Source: Marinoscillum luteum (GTDB lineage: Bacteria; Bacteroidota; Bacteroidia; Cytophagales; Cyclobacteriaceae). From it: a stretch of 64,000 nucleotides of DNA. Every line of letters starts with the position of its first letter. Position 1 is the first letter of the stretch. The position numbers and the translations under genes are program-made. The DNA lies in the NCBI RefSeq assembly GCF_044005705.1, contig NZ_JBIPKE010000019.1, positions 310,001 through 374,000 on the forward strand. The letters are read 5' to 3'. The notes below the pieces were generated by a model, which searched no databases, was not told where the DNA came from, and saw nothing but the letters and a program-made list of their open reading frames with translations. Positions 36,448-45,415 of the stretch are shown here, in pieces.

Positions 36448-36461
36448 ATGACAATTGTCAT
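36448..36461. promoter_or_regulatory. 14-bp perfect palindrome between the MFS exporter and response regulator
   Basis: ATGACAATTGTCAT is a perfect palindrome in the 174-base gap, 128 bases upstream of the response-regulator ATG and 34 bases after the MFS stop (both genes minus strand). It is a plausible operator for the two-component genes. No promoter element could be placed next to it. Confidence 0.4.
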
Positions 36462-36494
36462 GTGTGCTGTGCCTTGCCAGACTGGCTGGCTCTT

Positions 36495-37709
36495 CTAACT
36501 CGCCTTTTTAGCACTCAAGGTCCGCACCGCAAAGACCAGACTTAACAACGCAAATACAGCCCCCAGATAAAACGGTGCACTGGGCAGATACCAATCCGTT
36601 TCCGTAGCTGTGAAATAACCAAAAATACCCGTCATCAGTGGTGGCCCCACAATGGAAGTCACACTCACGAGGCTTGTCAGTCCTCCTTGTAGTTCGCCCT
36701 GCTCATTAGCATTCACACTGTTGGACATAATGCCTTGCAGTGAAGGTCCCGCGAGCCCACCAAAAGCATACGGGATCATGATGGCATAGAGCATCCAACC
36801 CTGAGTGGCCAGGGCAATCATGATAAACCCCAATGCATTGAAGGCGAGACCAGCGTATACAGCATTGGTCTGACCAATTTTATTCACCACCGGCCTGATG
36901 ATCACACCCTGCACCAGAGCAATCATGAAGCCGACAAAAGCCAATGAATAGCCCACCTGTGCTTCACTCCAGTCAAATTTTTCGATGGTAAAATAAGCCC
37001 AGGTACTTTGTGTGGCATGGGCGGCAATGTATACCAGCACTAATGAAGCAATCAGTCCTATCACAGTCGGGTAGTTTCGGAGCTGCACCAGCGTCCCCCA
37101 GGGATTGGCTCGCTTCCAGCTAAATTTCCTTCTATTCTCCGGGCTGAGAGATTCCGGAAGCACGAAATACCCATATAGCCAGTTGACCAGAGTCAACCCT
37201 GCGGCAGCATAGAACGGAACACGAGATCCAAACTCTCCTAGAATTCCGCCGGTCATAGGGCCCACAATAAAGCCCAGCCCAAAGGCCGCCCCGATCATCC
37301 CGAAATTTTGTGCCCTTTTCTCTGGTGAAGATACATCTGCGATATACGCAGAGGCTGTGGTGAAGCTTGCACCTGTCACACCAGCTACAATCCGACCCAG
37401 GAAAAGCCACCAAACAGTCGGAGCCAGTGCCATGAAAATATAATCTATGCCAAACCCAAAAAGAGCAAAAAGCAAAACTGGTCGTCTGCCAAACTGATCA
37501 CTCAGCCCGCCCAAAACCGGAGCACATAGAAACTGCATGAAGGCATAGGCAAACATCAACCAGCCGCCGTATATGGACGCATCACTGATGGTGCCTCCGG
37601 TAAGTTCGGTGATGAGTTGGGGAAGTACCGGGATGATAATCCCCAGACCTGTGACGTCTATGAGGACCGTGATAAAGATAAAGCCAAGCGCGGCCTTCTG
37701 ATTTTTCAT
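36495..37709 (-). CDS. TetA-like MFS efflux transporter
   Basis: 404 residues, 12 helices. The start FIFITVLIDVTGLGIIIPVLP and motif A GGLSDQFGRRPVL (helix 2-3 loop) are those of the TCR/Tet drug:H+ antiporters, and GRIVAGVTGAS and GLGFIVGPMTGG (motif C region) agree. Related Bacteroidota proteins are mostly uncharacterised, so tetracycline export is not implied. A perfect 18-bp palindrome is 16 bases upstream of the ATG. Confidence 0.88.
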   Translation of the reverse strand: MKNQKAALGFIFITVLIDVTGLGIIIPVLPQLITELTGGTISDASIYGGWLMFAYAFMQFLCAPVLGGLSDQFGRRPVLLFALFGFGIDYIFMALAPTVWWLFLGRIVAGVTGASFTTASAYIADVSSPEKRAQNFGMIGAAFGLGFIVGPMTGGILGEFGSRVPFYAAAGLTLVNWLYGYFVLPESLSPENRRKFSWKRANPWGTLVQLRNYPTVIGLIASLVLVYIAAHATQSTWAYFTIEKFDWSEAQVGYSLAFVGFMIALVQGVIIRPVVNKIGQTNAVYAGLAFNALGFIMIALATQGWMLYAIMIPYAFGGLAGPSLQGIMSNSVNANEQGELQGGLTSLVSVTSIVGPPLMTGIFGYFTATETDWYLPSAPFYLGAVFALLSLVFAVRTLSAKKAS

Positions 37710-37725
37710 AGCAATGGTGAAAGTA

Positions 37726-37743
37726 CGACTTTTCGAAAAGTCG
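37726..37743. promoter_or_regulatory. 18-bp perfect palindrome before the TetA-like exporter
   Basis: CGACTTTTCGAAAAGTCG is perfectly symmetric with no loop, 16 bases upstream of the exporter ATG. TACTTTCA between it and the ATG may be a weak -7 element. The lack of a loop favours a protein-binding site over an RNA hairpin. No regulator gene lies beside it. Confidence 0.5.
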
Positions 37744-37772
37744 GTGCATTATTTTTTAATAAAGGGGATTTG

Positions 37773-37788
37773 GGCCGGATGACCGGCC
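37773..37788 (-). terminator. Possible terminator of the small lipoprotein gene
   Basis: GGCCGG-ATGA-CCGGCC forms a 6-bp all-GC stem with a 4-base loop, about 50 bases after the lipoprotein stop. On the minus strand the following CAAATCCCCTTTATT has only a weak U-run, so this is tentative. Confidence 0.35.
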
Positions 37789-37837
37789 ATACTGCACGCC
37801 AATCCAGAGTGATCGACCTAGATGGCCATTGAGATTC

Positions 37838-38287
37838 TTAGTCTATGGAAGGATCCATTTCCTGGGTGAGTTCCCTTAGGCGGAGTACCCCGGCTCCAAT
37901 GCCGTCAATGTCAGCACCATATTCAAAAGTAACCCGCACAGTCTCTCCTTCTATCTGCAATTCTAACCACTCTGCACCACCATCTGCACAGTCCGGGCAT
38001 CCTATGGTGGAGGGTAATTGCTGGAATTGATGCACGTCTATTCCTGACCTGATAGCCATCGCATCAGCGGTTGGGAGCTCAGCTACTTTTGTTTTAGTGG
38101 CCTGACCATCGTCCCGGGATTTGGCCTGAACGGTGATCTGCGTATCATGCAAGGTGGTCTCCCGAATGCAATAGCCAATACACTCCCCAAAGGAGGTACC
38201 ATATCGGATATCGCTGGTCGTCATCACCACATCCTCGTCACATCCTGTCATCATCCATGCCATTATGATTATTAAAAGGTATTTCAT
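37838..38287 (-). CDS. Small lipoprotein of unknown function
   Basis: 149 residues. MKYLLIIIMAWMMTGC is a lipoprotein signal with the lipid-modified Cys at 16, followed by acidic DED, which in Bacteroidota can mark export to the surface. The mature part has GECIGYCIRE and GCPDCADGG, giving two Cys pairs that may form disulfides or bind metal. I do not recognise a family. It stands alone between the two transporter genes. Confidence 0.7.
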   Translation of the reverse strand: MKYLLIIIMAWMMTGCDEDVVMTTSDIRYGTSFGECIGYCIRETTLHDTQITVQAKSRDDGQATKTKVAELPTADAMAIRSGIDVHQFQQLPSTIGCPDCADGGAEWLELQIEGETVRVTFEYGADIDGIGAGVLRLRELTQEMDPSID

Positions 38288-38353
38288 TTTCCCTGGGTGT
38301 TTGCTCTATAGACACCTACTTTCCCCCTTCCGTTCGAATTCCCTAAAAAGGGG

Positions 38354-39661
38354 CTAAAACTTTATTTTTTTGGTCAGCCTTCTAAACCTCAAAATATGTA
38401 AAACTCCAGCGAGGGTTAACCCTCCGGAGAGTGCGTACCAAACCCCATGAATCCCAAGATCGAAGGTAAACCCGAGGAGATAACCTCCCGGAATGGCTAG
38501 CAACCAGTAGGAAACAAAAGTGACCAAAGTAGGCACTTTCACATCCGTGAGTCCACGAAGTATACCCAGACCCACGGCCTGAACACCATCAGACACCTGA
38601 AATGCTGCCGCAATGATCATGAGACTCGCCGCGATTGACTGAACGTGAGCGTCTTTCACATAAAGACCGGTGAGCTCCCCCCTGAACAGGATAAACATCA
38701 ACGCAGAAACGGACATGAACATGGCCACCAGCGTAAAGGATGTATATCCGGCAATCCTTAGATTTTTCAAATCCTTAAGTCCCATCTGGTTACCAATGCG
38801 AATGGTGGCCGCAGCGGCAATCCCGGTCGCACACATGTAGGTAATGGCAGATAAATTCAACGCAATCTGATGCGCCGCCAGCGCCTCGGCGCTGATCCAC
38901 CCCACCATGATGGAAGCGGTAGCAAATGCACCTACCTCAAACACATACTGCATCCCCGAAGGCACCCCAATCTTCAGCATCCTTTTGGCTAGTGCCCAAT
39001 CAAAAGTCCACTCGAAACCTTTCATTCTTGGTCTGATCATCCACCACATCAGCACAGCCATGATCACCCGACTGACCAAGGTAGCATAACCTGCACCCAG
39101 AAGGCCCATCGCTGGAAAACCCAGTGCCCCATAAATCATCACATAGTTGAGGCCTACATTCAGGAGATTGGCGAAAATAGAGACCACCATAGGGTTGAAC
39201 GTATCAGAAAGCCCCTCGGCAAATTGTCTGTAGGTCTGAAAAATCATTAACGGCATCATGGATGCACACATGATGATCAAATAAGGTCTGGCAGCGGTAG
39301 CTACTGCCTCCTCCTGCCCAAAGTATTGCAAAAATGGACTGACCAGCAGTCCCACTGCCATCATGAGCACCGAAAGGAGGATATTCAGCACCATCCCACT
39401 CTGAAGGTACTTCATCAGTCGCGGTTGGTCTCCAACCTTAGTGGCTGCTACCAGTGGTGTCACGGCATAGCTCACACCAATGCCAAAAAGCATCAACACG
39501 TGGTAGAAAGTCCCGGCAAAAGTGGCAGCCGCCAGGGGGATCACCCCTACGCGCCCCACCATCATGGTATCAGCTACAGACACCATGATGTGTCCGAGCT
39601 GACCAATCACCACGGGATAGGCCAATACTACGTTTTTACTGAAATGTTCTTTTAGGGTCAC
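38354..39661 (-). CDS. MATE-family efflux transporter
   Basis: 435-residue, 12-helix multidrug and toxin extrusion antiporter (NorM branch). The N-terminal PVVIGQLGHIMVSVADTMMV and the repeat-2 region GVPSGMQYVFEVGAFATASI are typical. The start codon is GTG. A -7 element (TATCTTTG) lies 21 bases upstream. Substrates are not predictable. Confidence 0.92.
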   Translation of the reverse strand: MTLKEHFSKNVVLAYPVVIGQLGHIMVSVADTMMVGRVGVIPLAAATFAGTFYHVLMLFGIGVSYAVTPLVAATKVGDQPRLMKYLQSGMVLNILLSVLMMAVGLLVSPFLQYFGQEEAVATAARPYLIIMCASMMPLMIFQTYRQFAEGLSDTFNPMVVSIFANLLNVGLNYVMIYGALGFPAMGLLGAGYATLVSRVIMAVLMWWMIRPRMKGFEWTFDWALAKRMLKIGVPSGMQYVFEVGAFATASIMVGWISAEALAAHQIALNLSAITYMCATGIAAAATIRIGNQMGLKDLKNLRIAGYTSFTLVAMFMSVSALMFILFRGELTGLYVKDAHVQSIAASLMIIAAAFQVSDGVQAVGLGILRGLTDVKVPTLVTFVSYWLLAIPGGYLLGFTFDLGIHGVWYALSGGLTLAGVLHILRFRRLTKKIKF

Positions 39662-39681
39662 GGGGCTATTTTTTGGGGTGG

Positions 39682-39689
39682 CAAAGATA
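39682..39689 (-). promoter_or_regulatory. -7 promoter element of the MATE gene
   Basis: TATCTTTG on the minus strand, followed by CCACCCC, a perfect TAnnTTTG match 20 bases before the GTG start. No -33 element is clear. Confidence 0.5.
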
Positions 39690-39729
39690 GAAAACTAATC
39701 CATGAGGAAAGGGTGGAACTCACCGGACC

Positions 39730-40275
39730 TTAAATCCTCAGCATCCTCCCCAATTTGAGTATTGCTACCATACTCAGACTGTCGGTGATCTTCCCATCCA
39801 GTACCATCTGATGAGCCTCAGAAAAGGGAAGTTTCCATATTTTGAGGTCCTCGGTTTCTTCAAAATCGGTCTCTCCCTCAGTGAGGTCCTCTGCCAGAAA
39901 CGCATAGCCCACCTCATCGGTTACAGAGTTGGACGTATGCATTTTCAATAATTCGGTCCACTTTCGAGCAGAAAGACCCGTCTCCTCTTTCAGCTCCCTT
40001 TTGGCTGACTCCAACTTGGATTCCTCCTTAGGGCCGCCTCCCATGGGGATTTCCCAGGAGTATTCTCCGAGGGTATAGCGCCACTGACCTACAAGCCAGG
40101 TATTTTTTTGCTCATCCAAAGGGATGATCCCGATGGCGAAATTTTTGAAAAGCACCTTCCCATATTGACTCAGTCCTCCTCCCGGATTGATCACCATGTC
40201 TTCCTCCACGGTGATCCAGGGATTGTCATAGATCAGCTTGCCCGATTGTTTTTTCCAGGGGTTTTTCTCCATCAA
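39730..40275 (-). CDS. NUDIX hydrolase (ADP-ribose pyrophosphatase-like)
   Basis: 181 residues with a complete Nudix box starting at GGGPKEE and ending RELKEETGL, matching Gx5Ex7REUxEExGU. The sequence before it (WLVGQWRYTLGEYSWEIPMG) is that of ADP-sugar pyrophosphatases. It lies 9 bases after the TonB receptor stop, so it may be the second gene of that transcript. Substrate specificity is inferred. Confidence 0.88.
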   Translation of the reverse strand: MMEKNPWKKQSGKLIYDNPWITVEEDMVINPGGGLSQYGKVLFKNFAIGIIPLDEQKNTWLVGQWRYTLGEYSWEIPMGGGPKEESKLESAKRELKEETGLSARKWTELLKMHTSNSVTDEVGYAFLAEDLTEGETDFEETEDLKIWKLPFSEAHQMVLDGKITDSLSMVAILKLGRMLRI

Positions 40276-40284
40276 CCAAAGTTA

Positions 40285-42636
40285 TCAAAACTCTACCTTG
40301 TAGCTCAGGTTAGGAAACATTCCCAGCTGGGTGGCATTCCATACTTTATCGGTCTCCGCTCCATAATACGTAAAGGCTACATTTTCGATCCCAAGCACAT
40401 TCTGGACATTGATGGCTACCACAGTGGCAGACCTGATTTTATTCCATTTGTAACTCACGCCAAGGTCTAAGCGGAAATAGGCAGGTACCTTATCTTCATA
40501 GGTGCGGGTATAATCACGTATGGTATACCCAGCTGCTCGTGAGGCTTCAATATCCACCGGAGACTCCCTTTTCCCGCCTGCATAAATGAGGCGACTGTTC
40601 ACACTCAGAACTTTTTGCCCGTTGTTGAAGGTGTATTCTTTTCCTCCAAGGGCGTTAAAAATGTAGTTCCCGTTGAACACTGTATTCCGCTCTATTCCGT
40701 CAATCGCAGTGTACTTGGACTGGTAGAATGAACCTGTGGTCATGAAGTAATAATTGTTGGTAAAATACTTTTCGAGGGTCAACTCCACGCCATAGTTTCT
40801 ACCGGTTCCCTTATTGGCCAGTGGTACGGTGGTATATCCATCATAGGAATTAATGGCTGAAAAAGTGCGGGCCTCCATATCGGATATGGTATCATTTGGC
40901 CAAACGGGCACATCATACAAATACTGATAGTATACCTCTGACTTCAATTTCAGGTCAGGCTTCAGCATGAGTTCATACCCAACCACTGCATGTGCGGCCC
41001 GTGTAAATTTCAGATTCTTATTGTTATAAGTAGAGCTACCATCTTCCCGGATCTCTCGTGCGAGATAAAGTGCAATGCTTTCTTTCCTACTGTGAAGCCC
41101 AACCCCGCCCGTCAAAGCTCCCTTGGGTGTCACCTGCCACCGTATGCCAGCCCTAGGCTCCACATAGGCGGTATTGTTCAGTCCAAAATAGGTAAGGTGC
41201 CCACCTACGTTTACCGAAAAGTCTTGTGTGAACCTGTGCTGCAACTGTGCAAACCCCTGATACAAGTCCGTACTACCCTTCTCATCCAAAACAGTCACGA
41301 ATCGCTCCTCATCACGGTGCCAGCTCTCACTTTTCAGATTGAACCCCAGACTGCTGTAGATTCCCCCTGCTCTTAAGGTACTTCTGGCATTGAACTTATG
41401 ATTCAGAAATGATGATATCCTGAACTGGCTTTCAGTAAAATCTTCGGTGTACCAAACCTGCTGTCTCAGTGAGTCTTCAGAATAATCATTTCTATTGCCG
41501 GAGTACGAAACGATGGATTTCAGATAGGTGTCTTCTCCCAGGTAGACAATGTGTGTCAGGCCGGTCGCCCCCATCCACTGGCTTTCATCCTCAAAGTAGA
41601 AGTCGTTGGTATTGACTGTATCTGCCTTATACCCATAGGTATTGGCCCCGCCAAGCCCCCAAAGGGAGAATGTTCCCGCCTTTTTGGTAGGCACAAATAC
41701 CTTGAATGACAAATCCTGAAAAGTAATGTCCTCCTGATCGCCCAGGATATTGATCCCCAGATGCTCAAAAAGAGCAAGAGTGGAATACCTGTAATTGATC
41801 AGATAAGAAGCGTTTGAATTCTTACTCAATGGCCCCTCAGAGGCCATTCCAATACCTAACAGGCCTACCTGAAAGGAGTGCTCATGCTTGTCGAAGTTTC
41901 CCTTACGCAAATTCAGATCAAAAATCCCGGAGGTGGCATTACCGTACTGTGCTGGAAATGCTCCTGTGAAAAAATCTGAACTGCTGAGCACATTGGCGCT
42001 AAGCATACTGACCCCTCCGGCTGAGGAACCTACTGAATTGAAATGATTAGGATTAGGGATTTCCACGCCCTCGAGTCTCCACAAAATGCCCTTGGGTGAG
42101 TTGCCCCTGATGACAATTTCATTGAGTAAGTCGTCGCCTCCGGTGGTCACTCCTGCCTGGGTAGCTGCTGCCCGTGCCGGATCGTCAAACGTAGCTGCAT
42201 ACCGACTCGTCTCTTCCACACTGAGCGAGATGGCACTCACAGTGGCCATCTCATTCATAGGCTGACCTTTGTCTTGCTTGTTGGTGGCTACAATTTCCAC
42301 TGCGGCCATTTCCACAAGCGACTCCACCATTTCTACTTCCATGTATACTTCCTTCCCTGAAGTGACCAGCACATTGGGATGCGTCTTCACCTCATAGCCT
42401 ACCGAAGAAAAAATCAGGACGTGTCTGCCAATAGGTACGGCTGGCAACCTGAAGTACCCCTCCAGATCGGTCACTGCGCCAAGCATAGGTTCTGAATCCT
42501 TGACTAGTACGGTAGCTCCTATAATAGGTGATTTGGATTGCTGATCCACCAAGCGACCCTTGATGGTCTGTGTGAGTGATTGAGCTGAAACATAAGTTCC
42601 GGCTACTAAAAAAATGATTGTGGCGATAAATTTCAT
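40285..42636 (-). CDS. TonB-dependent receptor with carboxypeptidase-regulatory-like domain
   Basis: About 783 residues. Signal peptide (MKFIATIIFLVAGTYVSAQ), a CarboxypepD_reg-like domain (IKGRLVDQQSKSPIIGATVL, SSVGYEVKTHPNVLV), then the plug with NEIVIRGNSPKGILWRLEGV and FPAQYGNATSGIFDL, then the barrel ending LSYKVEF. The frame also has an ATG two codons earlier (42642); the chosen one starts with the better signal peptide. No SusD-like or DUF4249 partner is next to it, unlike the receptor at 24570. Ligand unknown. Confidence 0.91.
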   Translation of the reverse strand: MKFIATIIFLVAGTYVSAQSLTQTIKGRLVDQQSKSPIIGATVLVKDSEPMLGAVTDLEGYFRLPAVPIGRHVLIFSSVGYEVKTHPNVLVTSGKEVYMEVEMVESLVEMAAVEIVATNKQDKGQPMNEMATVSAISLSVEETSRYAATFDDPARAAATQAGVTTGGDDLLNEIVIRGNSPKGILWRLEGVEIPNPNHFNSVGSSAGGVSMLSANVLSSSDFFTGAFPAQYGNATSGIFDLNLRKGNFDKHEHSFQVGLLGIGMASEGPLSKNSNASYLINYRYSTLALFEHLGINILGDQEDITFQDLSFKVFVPTKKAGTFSLWGLGGANTYGYKADTVNTNDFYFEDESQWMGATGLTHIVYLGEDTYLKSIVSYSGNRNDYSEDSLRQQVWYTEDFTESQFRISSFLNHKFNARSTLRAGGIYSSLGFNLKSESWHRDEERFVTVLDEKGSTDLYQGFAQLQHRFTQDFSVNVGGHLTYFGLNNTAYVEPRAGIRWQVTPKGALTGGVGLHSRKESIALYLAREIREDGSSTYNNKNLKFTRAAHAVVGYELMLKPDLKLKSEVYYQYLYDVPVWPNDTISDMEARTFSAINSYDGYTTVPLANKGTGRNYGVELTLEKYFTNNYYFMTTGSFYQSKYTAIDGIERNTVFNGNYIFNALGGKEYTFNNGQKVLSVNSRLIYAGGKRESPVDIEASRAAGYTIRDYTRTYEDKVPAYFRLDLGVSYKWNKIRSATVVAINVQNVLGIENVAFTYYGAETDKVWNATQLGMFPNLSYKVEF

Positions 42637-42864
42637 GTGCATTAATGTTTAAAACACCTTCGGCCAGCTTTACCATATCAATGCCAAAAAATTAAAACCC
42701 TCAGAAAAGTGAAATTTCCCCTTGTCTTCGCTTTTTGAAAGTACAAGTGTATCTAAACAATACAATCAGGTGTCCATTTTCGAAAAACTCAATGGCCTAA
42801 ACCCCTGTTTCACATTAGTTTGGTTAATCCCTCCTGATAAGTCAGATTGCCTTAATTTTACCTG
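42637..42864. other. Divergent intergenic region between TonB receptor and rnhB
   Basis: 228 bases. I see a short odd palindrome TGTTTAAAACA (42646-42656) close to the receptor start and TACTTTCA on the minus strand (near 42735), a weak -7-like sequence. Neither promoter can be placed with confidence, and I see no RNA gene. Confidence 0.3.
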
Positions 42865-43464
42865 ATGCTTTTACCCTACTTTCAGGAAAACCAAATAGAA
42901 GCGGGCTGCGATGAAGCCGGAAGAGGCTGTCTGGCCGGACCTGTGGTAGCTGCTGCGGTGGTTCTACCGCCAGACTATCACCACCCCGTGCTGAACGACT
43001 CCAAACAGCTCTCCGAAAAGCAACGTGATGAGCTGAGAATTGAAATAGTCAAAGAAGCCATCAGTTTTGGAGTGGGGGTAGCATCCCCTGGAGAAATAGA
43101 TGATATCAATATTCTCAATGCCTCCTATCTAGCCATGCACAGGGCCGTAGATCAGTTAAAAATCACCCCTGAGATGCTCCTCATAGATGGTAACCGCTTC
43201 AAACCGCACAATGAAATTCCCTACGAATGTGTCATAAAAGGAGATGGTAAATATTATTCCATTGCAGCGGCATCCATTTTAGCCAAAACTCATCGGGATG
43301 AGCTGATGCGGCAACTCGCACTCGAATTTACCGGCTATAGCTGGGAAACCAACATGGGCTATCCTACCAGGGCTCATCGGTCTGCCATCAAAGCCCAGGG
43401 TGTCACCCCGCATCATCGCATGTCCTTTCAGCTGCTACCTGCACAACTGGAGTTGTTTGATTAG
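42865..43464 (+). CDS. rnhB: Ribonuclease HII
   Basis: Cleaves RNA in RNA-DNA hybrids and removes misincorporated ribonucleotides. The active-site motif AGCDEAGRGCLAGPVVAAA is at about residues 13-31 (D16, E17), with LNDSKQLSEKQR and IDGNRF after it and the conserved SIAAASILAKTHRDE. Full length at 199 residues. The next gene begins 2 bases after its stop. Confidence 0.95.
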   Translation: MLLPYFQENQIEAGCDEAGRGCLAGPVVAAAVVLPPDYHHPVLNDSKQLSEKQRDELRIEIVKEAISFGVGVASPGEIDDINILNASYLAMHRAVDQLKITPEMLLIDGNRFKPHNEIPYECVIKGDGKYYSIAAASILAKTHRDELMRQLALEFTGYSWETNMGYPTRAHRSAIKAQGVTPHHRMSFQLLPAQLELFD

Positions 43465-43466
43465 AG

Positions 43467-44117
43467 ATGAACATCAGAAACAGATTCGCCCGATCACAGG
43501 GAATATCAAATGAAATTCCCAATAAGCAGCTCGCCAGTGAAATAGTCGCCAGCTCGGATGAAGCCAGCATCAGAGAAATACTGCAGATACTGCATGAATC
43601 TAAGAAAGTAGATGAACTCTCAGATGGATTAAAAGTGCTAGAGATGGTCGGAGAGCAAAACCCAGGCCTGTTGGCAGACGCGTTTACTCCGGTATTCACG
43701 CTCTTACAGCATACCCAAAATAAGATTCAGTGGAGAGCCATGTCGGCATTGAGCACTTTCTCATTTCTCCACCCCGCTACCACTTTCGACAATCTGGGCG
43801 TCATTCTGGACCTGATGGATCAAGGAAGTGTGATCACCAGAGACCATGGGGTGAAAATCCTCATTGGACTATATAAGGAGGATGCCTACAGACGGGACAT
43901 CGGCCCACTGCTCCTGGAGCAGGTGATCGCCGCACCAGACAATCAACTGGGCCAATATGCTGAGAAATGGATGCAGGTAATCACCCAAGAAGATCGTGCA
44001 AAACTCATTCGTGTTTTGGAAATGCGTCAGCCAGAGCTGGTAAACCCTTCCCACCAAAAAAGGATTAGCAGGGTCTTATTGAAACTTCACCGATCACAGA
44101 AGAATTTTGAGCCTTAA
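43467..44117 (+). CDS. ARM/HEAT-like helical repeat protein
   Basis: 216 residues, almost all predicted helix, without signal peptide or membrane segment. Repeating helix pairs such as KVDELSDGLKVLEMVGEQ, WRAMSALSTFSFLHPATTF and DHGVKILIGLYKEDAYRRD suggest an ARM/HEAT-type solenoid. I do not know its function. Tight coupling to rnhB (2-base gap) suggests shared expression. Confidence 0.65.
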   Translation: MNIRNRFARSQGISNEIPNKQLASEIVASSDEASIREILQILHESKKVDELSDGLKVLEMVGEQNPGLLADAFTPVFTLLQHTQNKIQWRAMSALSTFSFLHPATTFDNLGVILDLMDQGSVITRDHGVKILIGLYKEDAYRRDIGPLLLEQVIAAPDNQLGQYAEKWMQVITQEDRAKLIRVLEMRQPELVNPSHQKRISRVLLKLHRSQKNFEP

Positions 44118-44131
44118 CCAACCGCCTGAAA

Positions 44132-45001
44132 ATGTCCATTAACCATTGCTCCCATACACTTGGGGTTGCTTTGCTTTTGCTTTCAGCCCTTTTTTTGTCC
44201 AATGATGCCATAGCTCAGGACAGCACACGCTACCAAATCCAAACACGTGATGGAAATACCTATTATGGACACATTGTCCAGAAAGAAATCGAATACATCC
44301 TTTTTCAAACCGATAATATCGGCCAGATAACGATCAAATTTGACGATATCAATGTGATCCGAAGGATGGGAAAAGAAGTAAGCACTGAGCGATACCGTGA
44401 ATCAAATGCCAGCTACCGTGCCCCTGAAGTCTATTTATTTAGGTCCTCGGGCTTTGGCGTAAAAAAAGGAGAGGCCTATTATCGCAATGCATGGCTAATA
44501 CTCAATGAACTGAACATCGGCGTTACGGATCATTTTTCCCTGGGACTAGGTATGATGCCCTTCGTAGAAGGTAGCTTGCCCGTGTGGATCACCCCAAAAC
44601 TGACCCTACCACTTTTAAAGGACAAAGTAAACTTTGGCATTGGCTCCCTCAATGGAGTAGCGCTGGGCGAATCTCAATCAAGTTTTGGTTTGGTCTATGG
44701 AGACCTCTCTGTAGGTGGGCCCTCCACGCATATCAGCCTGGGTGCTGGCAAAGCTTATGACGAAGGTGAGCTCAATCCCGAACTATTGATCACCTTCAGT
44801 GGGGCTGTTAAAATCTCTAAAAACATTACCCTGATTTCTGAAAATTACACCCTTCAGGACTTTTACCTCTACTCGCTCATTTGCCATCAAAATTTCTCAG
44901 CTGTAAACATTCAGTATGGGCTCCTCATGTTTGATACCGATTTCGGGAACCTTACCCTTCCATGGATTGGTCTGGTTGTCCCGATAAAAACGAGGTTCTA
45001 A
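44132..45001 (+). CDS. Secreted outer-membrane-like protein of unknown function
   Basis: 289 residues. A signal peptide (LGVALLLLSALFLSNDAIAQ) is followed by a short domain where DGNTYYGHIVQKEIEYILFQ and KFDDINVIRRM suggest an SH3-like or LSM-like fold. Then come amphipathic strands (HFSLGLGMMPFVEG, VNFGIGSLNGVALG, FGLVYGDLSVGG) up to a terminal VVPIKTRF, consistent with a small beta barrel. It starts 14 bases after the ARM/HEAT-like gene and may be the third gene of the rnhB unit. Confidence 0.65.
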   Translation: MSINHCSHTLGVALLLLSALFLSNDAIAQDSTRYQIQTRDGNTYYGHIVQKEIEYILFQTDNIGQITIKFDDINVIRRMGKEVSTERYRESNASYRAPEVYLFRSSGFGVKKGEAYYRNAWLILNELNIGVTDHFSLGLGMMPFVEGSLPVWITPKLTLPLLKDKVNFGIGSLNGVALGESQSSFGLVYGDLSVGGPSTHISLGAGKAYDEGELNPELLITFSGAVKISKNITLISENYTLQDFYLYSLICHQNFSAVNIQYGLLMFDTDFGNLTLPWIGLVVPIKTRF

Positions 45002-45071
45002 CCATTGATCATATCCTTTTTTTCATTTATTTAAAGACAAATTTCCCTTGTGGATAAAAAAATGAACGCCT

Positions 45072-45404
45072 ATGATCACCTGGAAAGACTTTGAGCAAGT
45101 GGATATACGAGTGGGCACGGTAGTGAGGGTGGAAAACTTCCCGGAAGCCCGAAAGCCGGCCTATAAGCTGGAAATTAACTTTGGGCCTGAAATAGGCACG
45201 AAAAAAAGCTCGGCACAAATAACCGATTTGTACAAAATTTCAGATATTTTAGGCAAGCAGGTGATTGCAGTGGTGAACTTTCCTCCGAAGCAAATCGGTC
45301 CTTACATAAGTGAATGCCTGGTAATGGGGATCTACAATGAGAACAATCAAGTGATCCTGCTGCAGCCAGAGCAAGCCGCACCCAATGGTGCCAAAATCGG
45401 TTAA
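45072..45404 (+). CDS. csaA: CsaA-like tRNA-binding protein
   Basis: 110 residues forming one OB-fold tRNA-binding domain. FEQVDIRVGTVVRVENFPEA, YKLEINFGPEIGTKKSSAQI and VVNFPPKQIGPYISE match CsaA, a dimeric export-related chaperone that also binds tRNA. An ATG at 45063 is in another frame and is not used. The next gene starts 11 bases later. Confidence 0.9.
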   Translation: MITWKDFEQVDIRVGTVVRVENFPEARKPAYKLEINFGPEIGTKKSSAQITDLYKISDILGKQVIAVVNFPPKQIGPYISECLVMGIYNENNQVILLQPEQAAPNGAKIG

Positions 45405-45415
45405 TCAGACGCAAT

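Noticed and set aside
38180..38353. Lipoprotein and MATE gene as one operon
   Set aside because: Upstream of the lipoprotein start there are 66 bases to the MATE stop, and the MATE gene has its own -7 element; co-transcription is possible but not supported.
45048..45057. TTGTGGATAA, a perfect DnaA box
   Set aside because: A single box without a cluster, AT-rich unwinding element or dnaA gene; not evidence of an origin.
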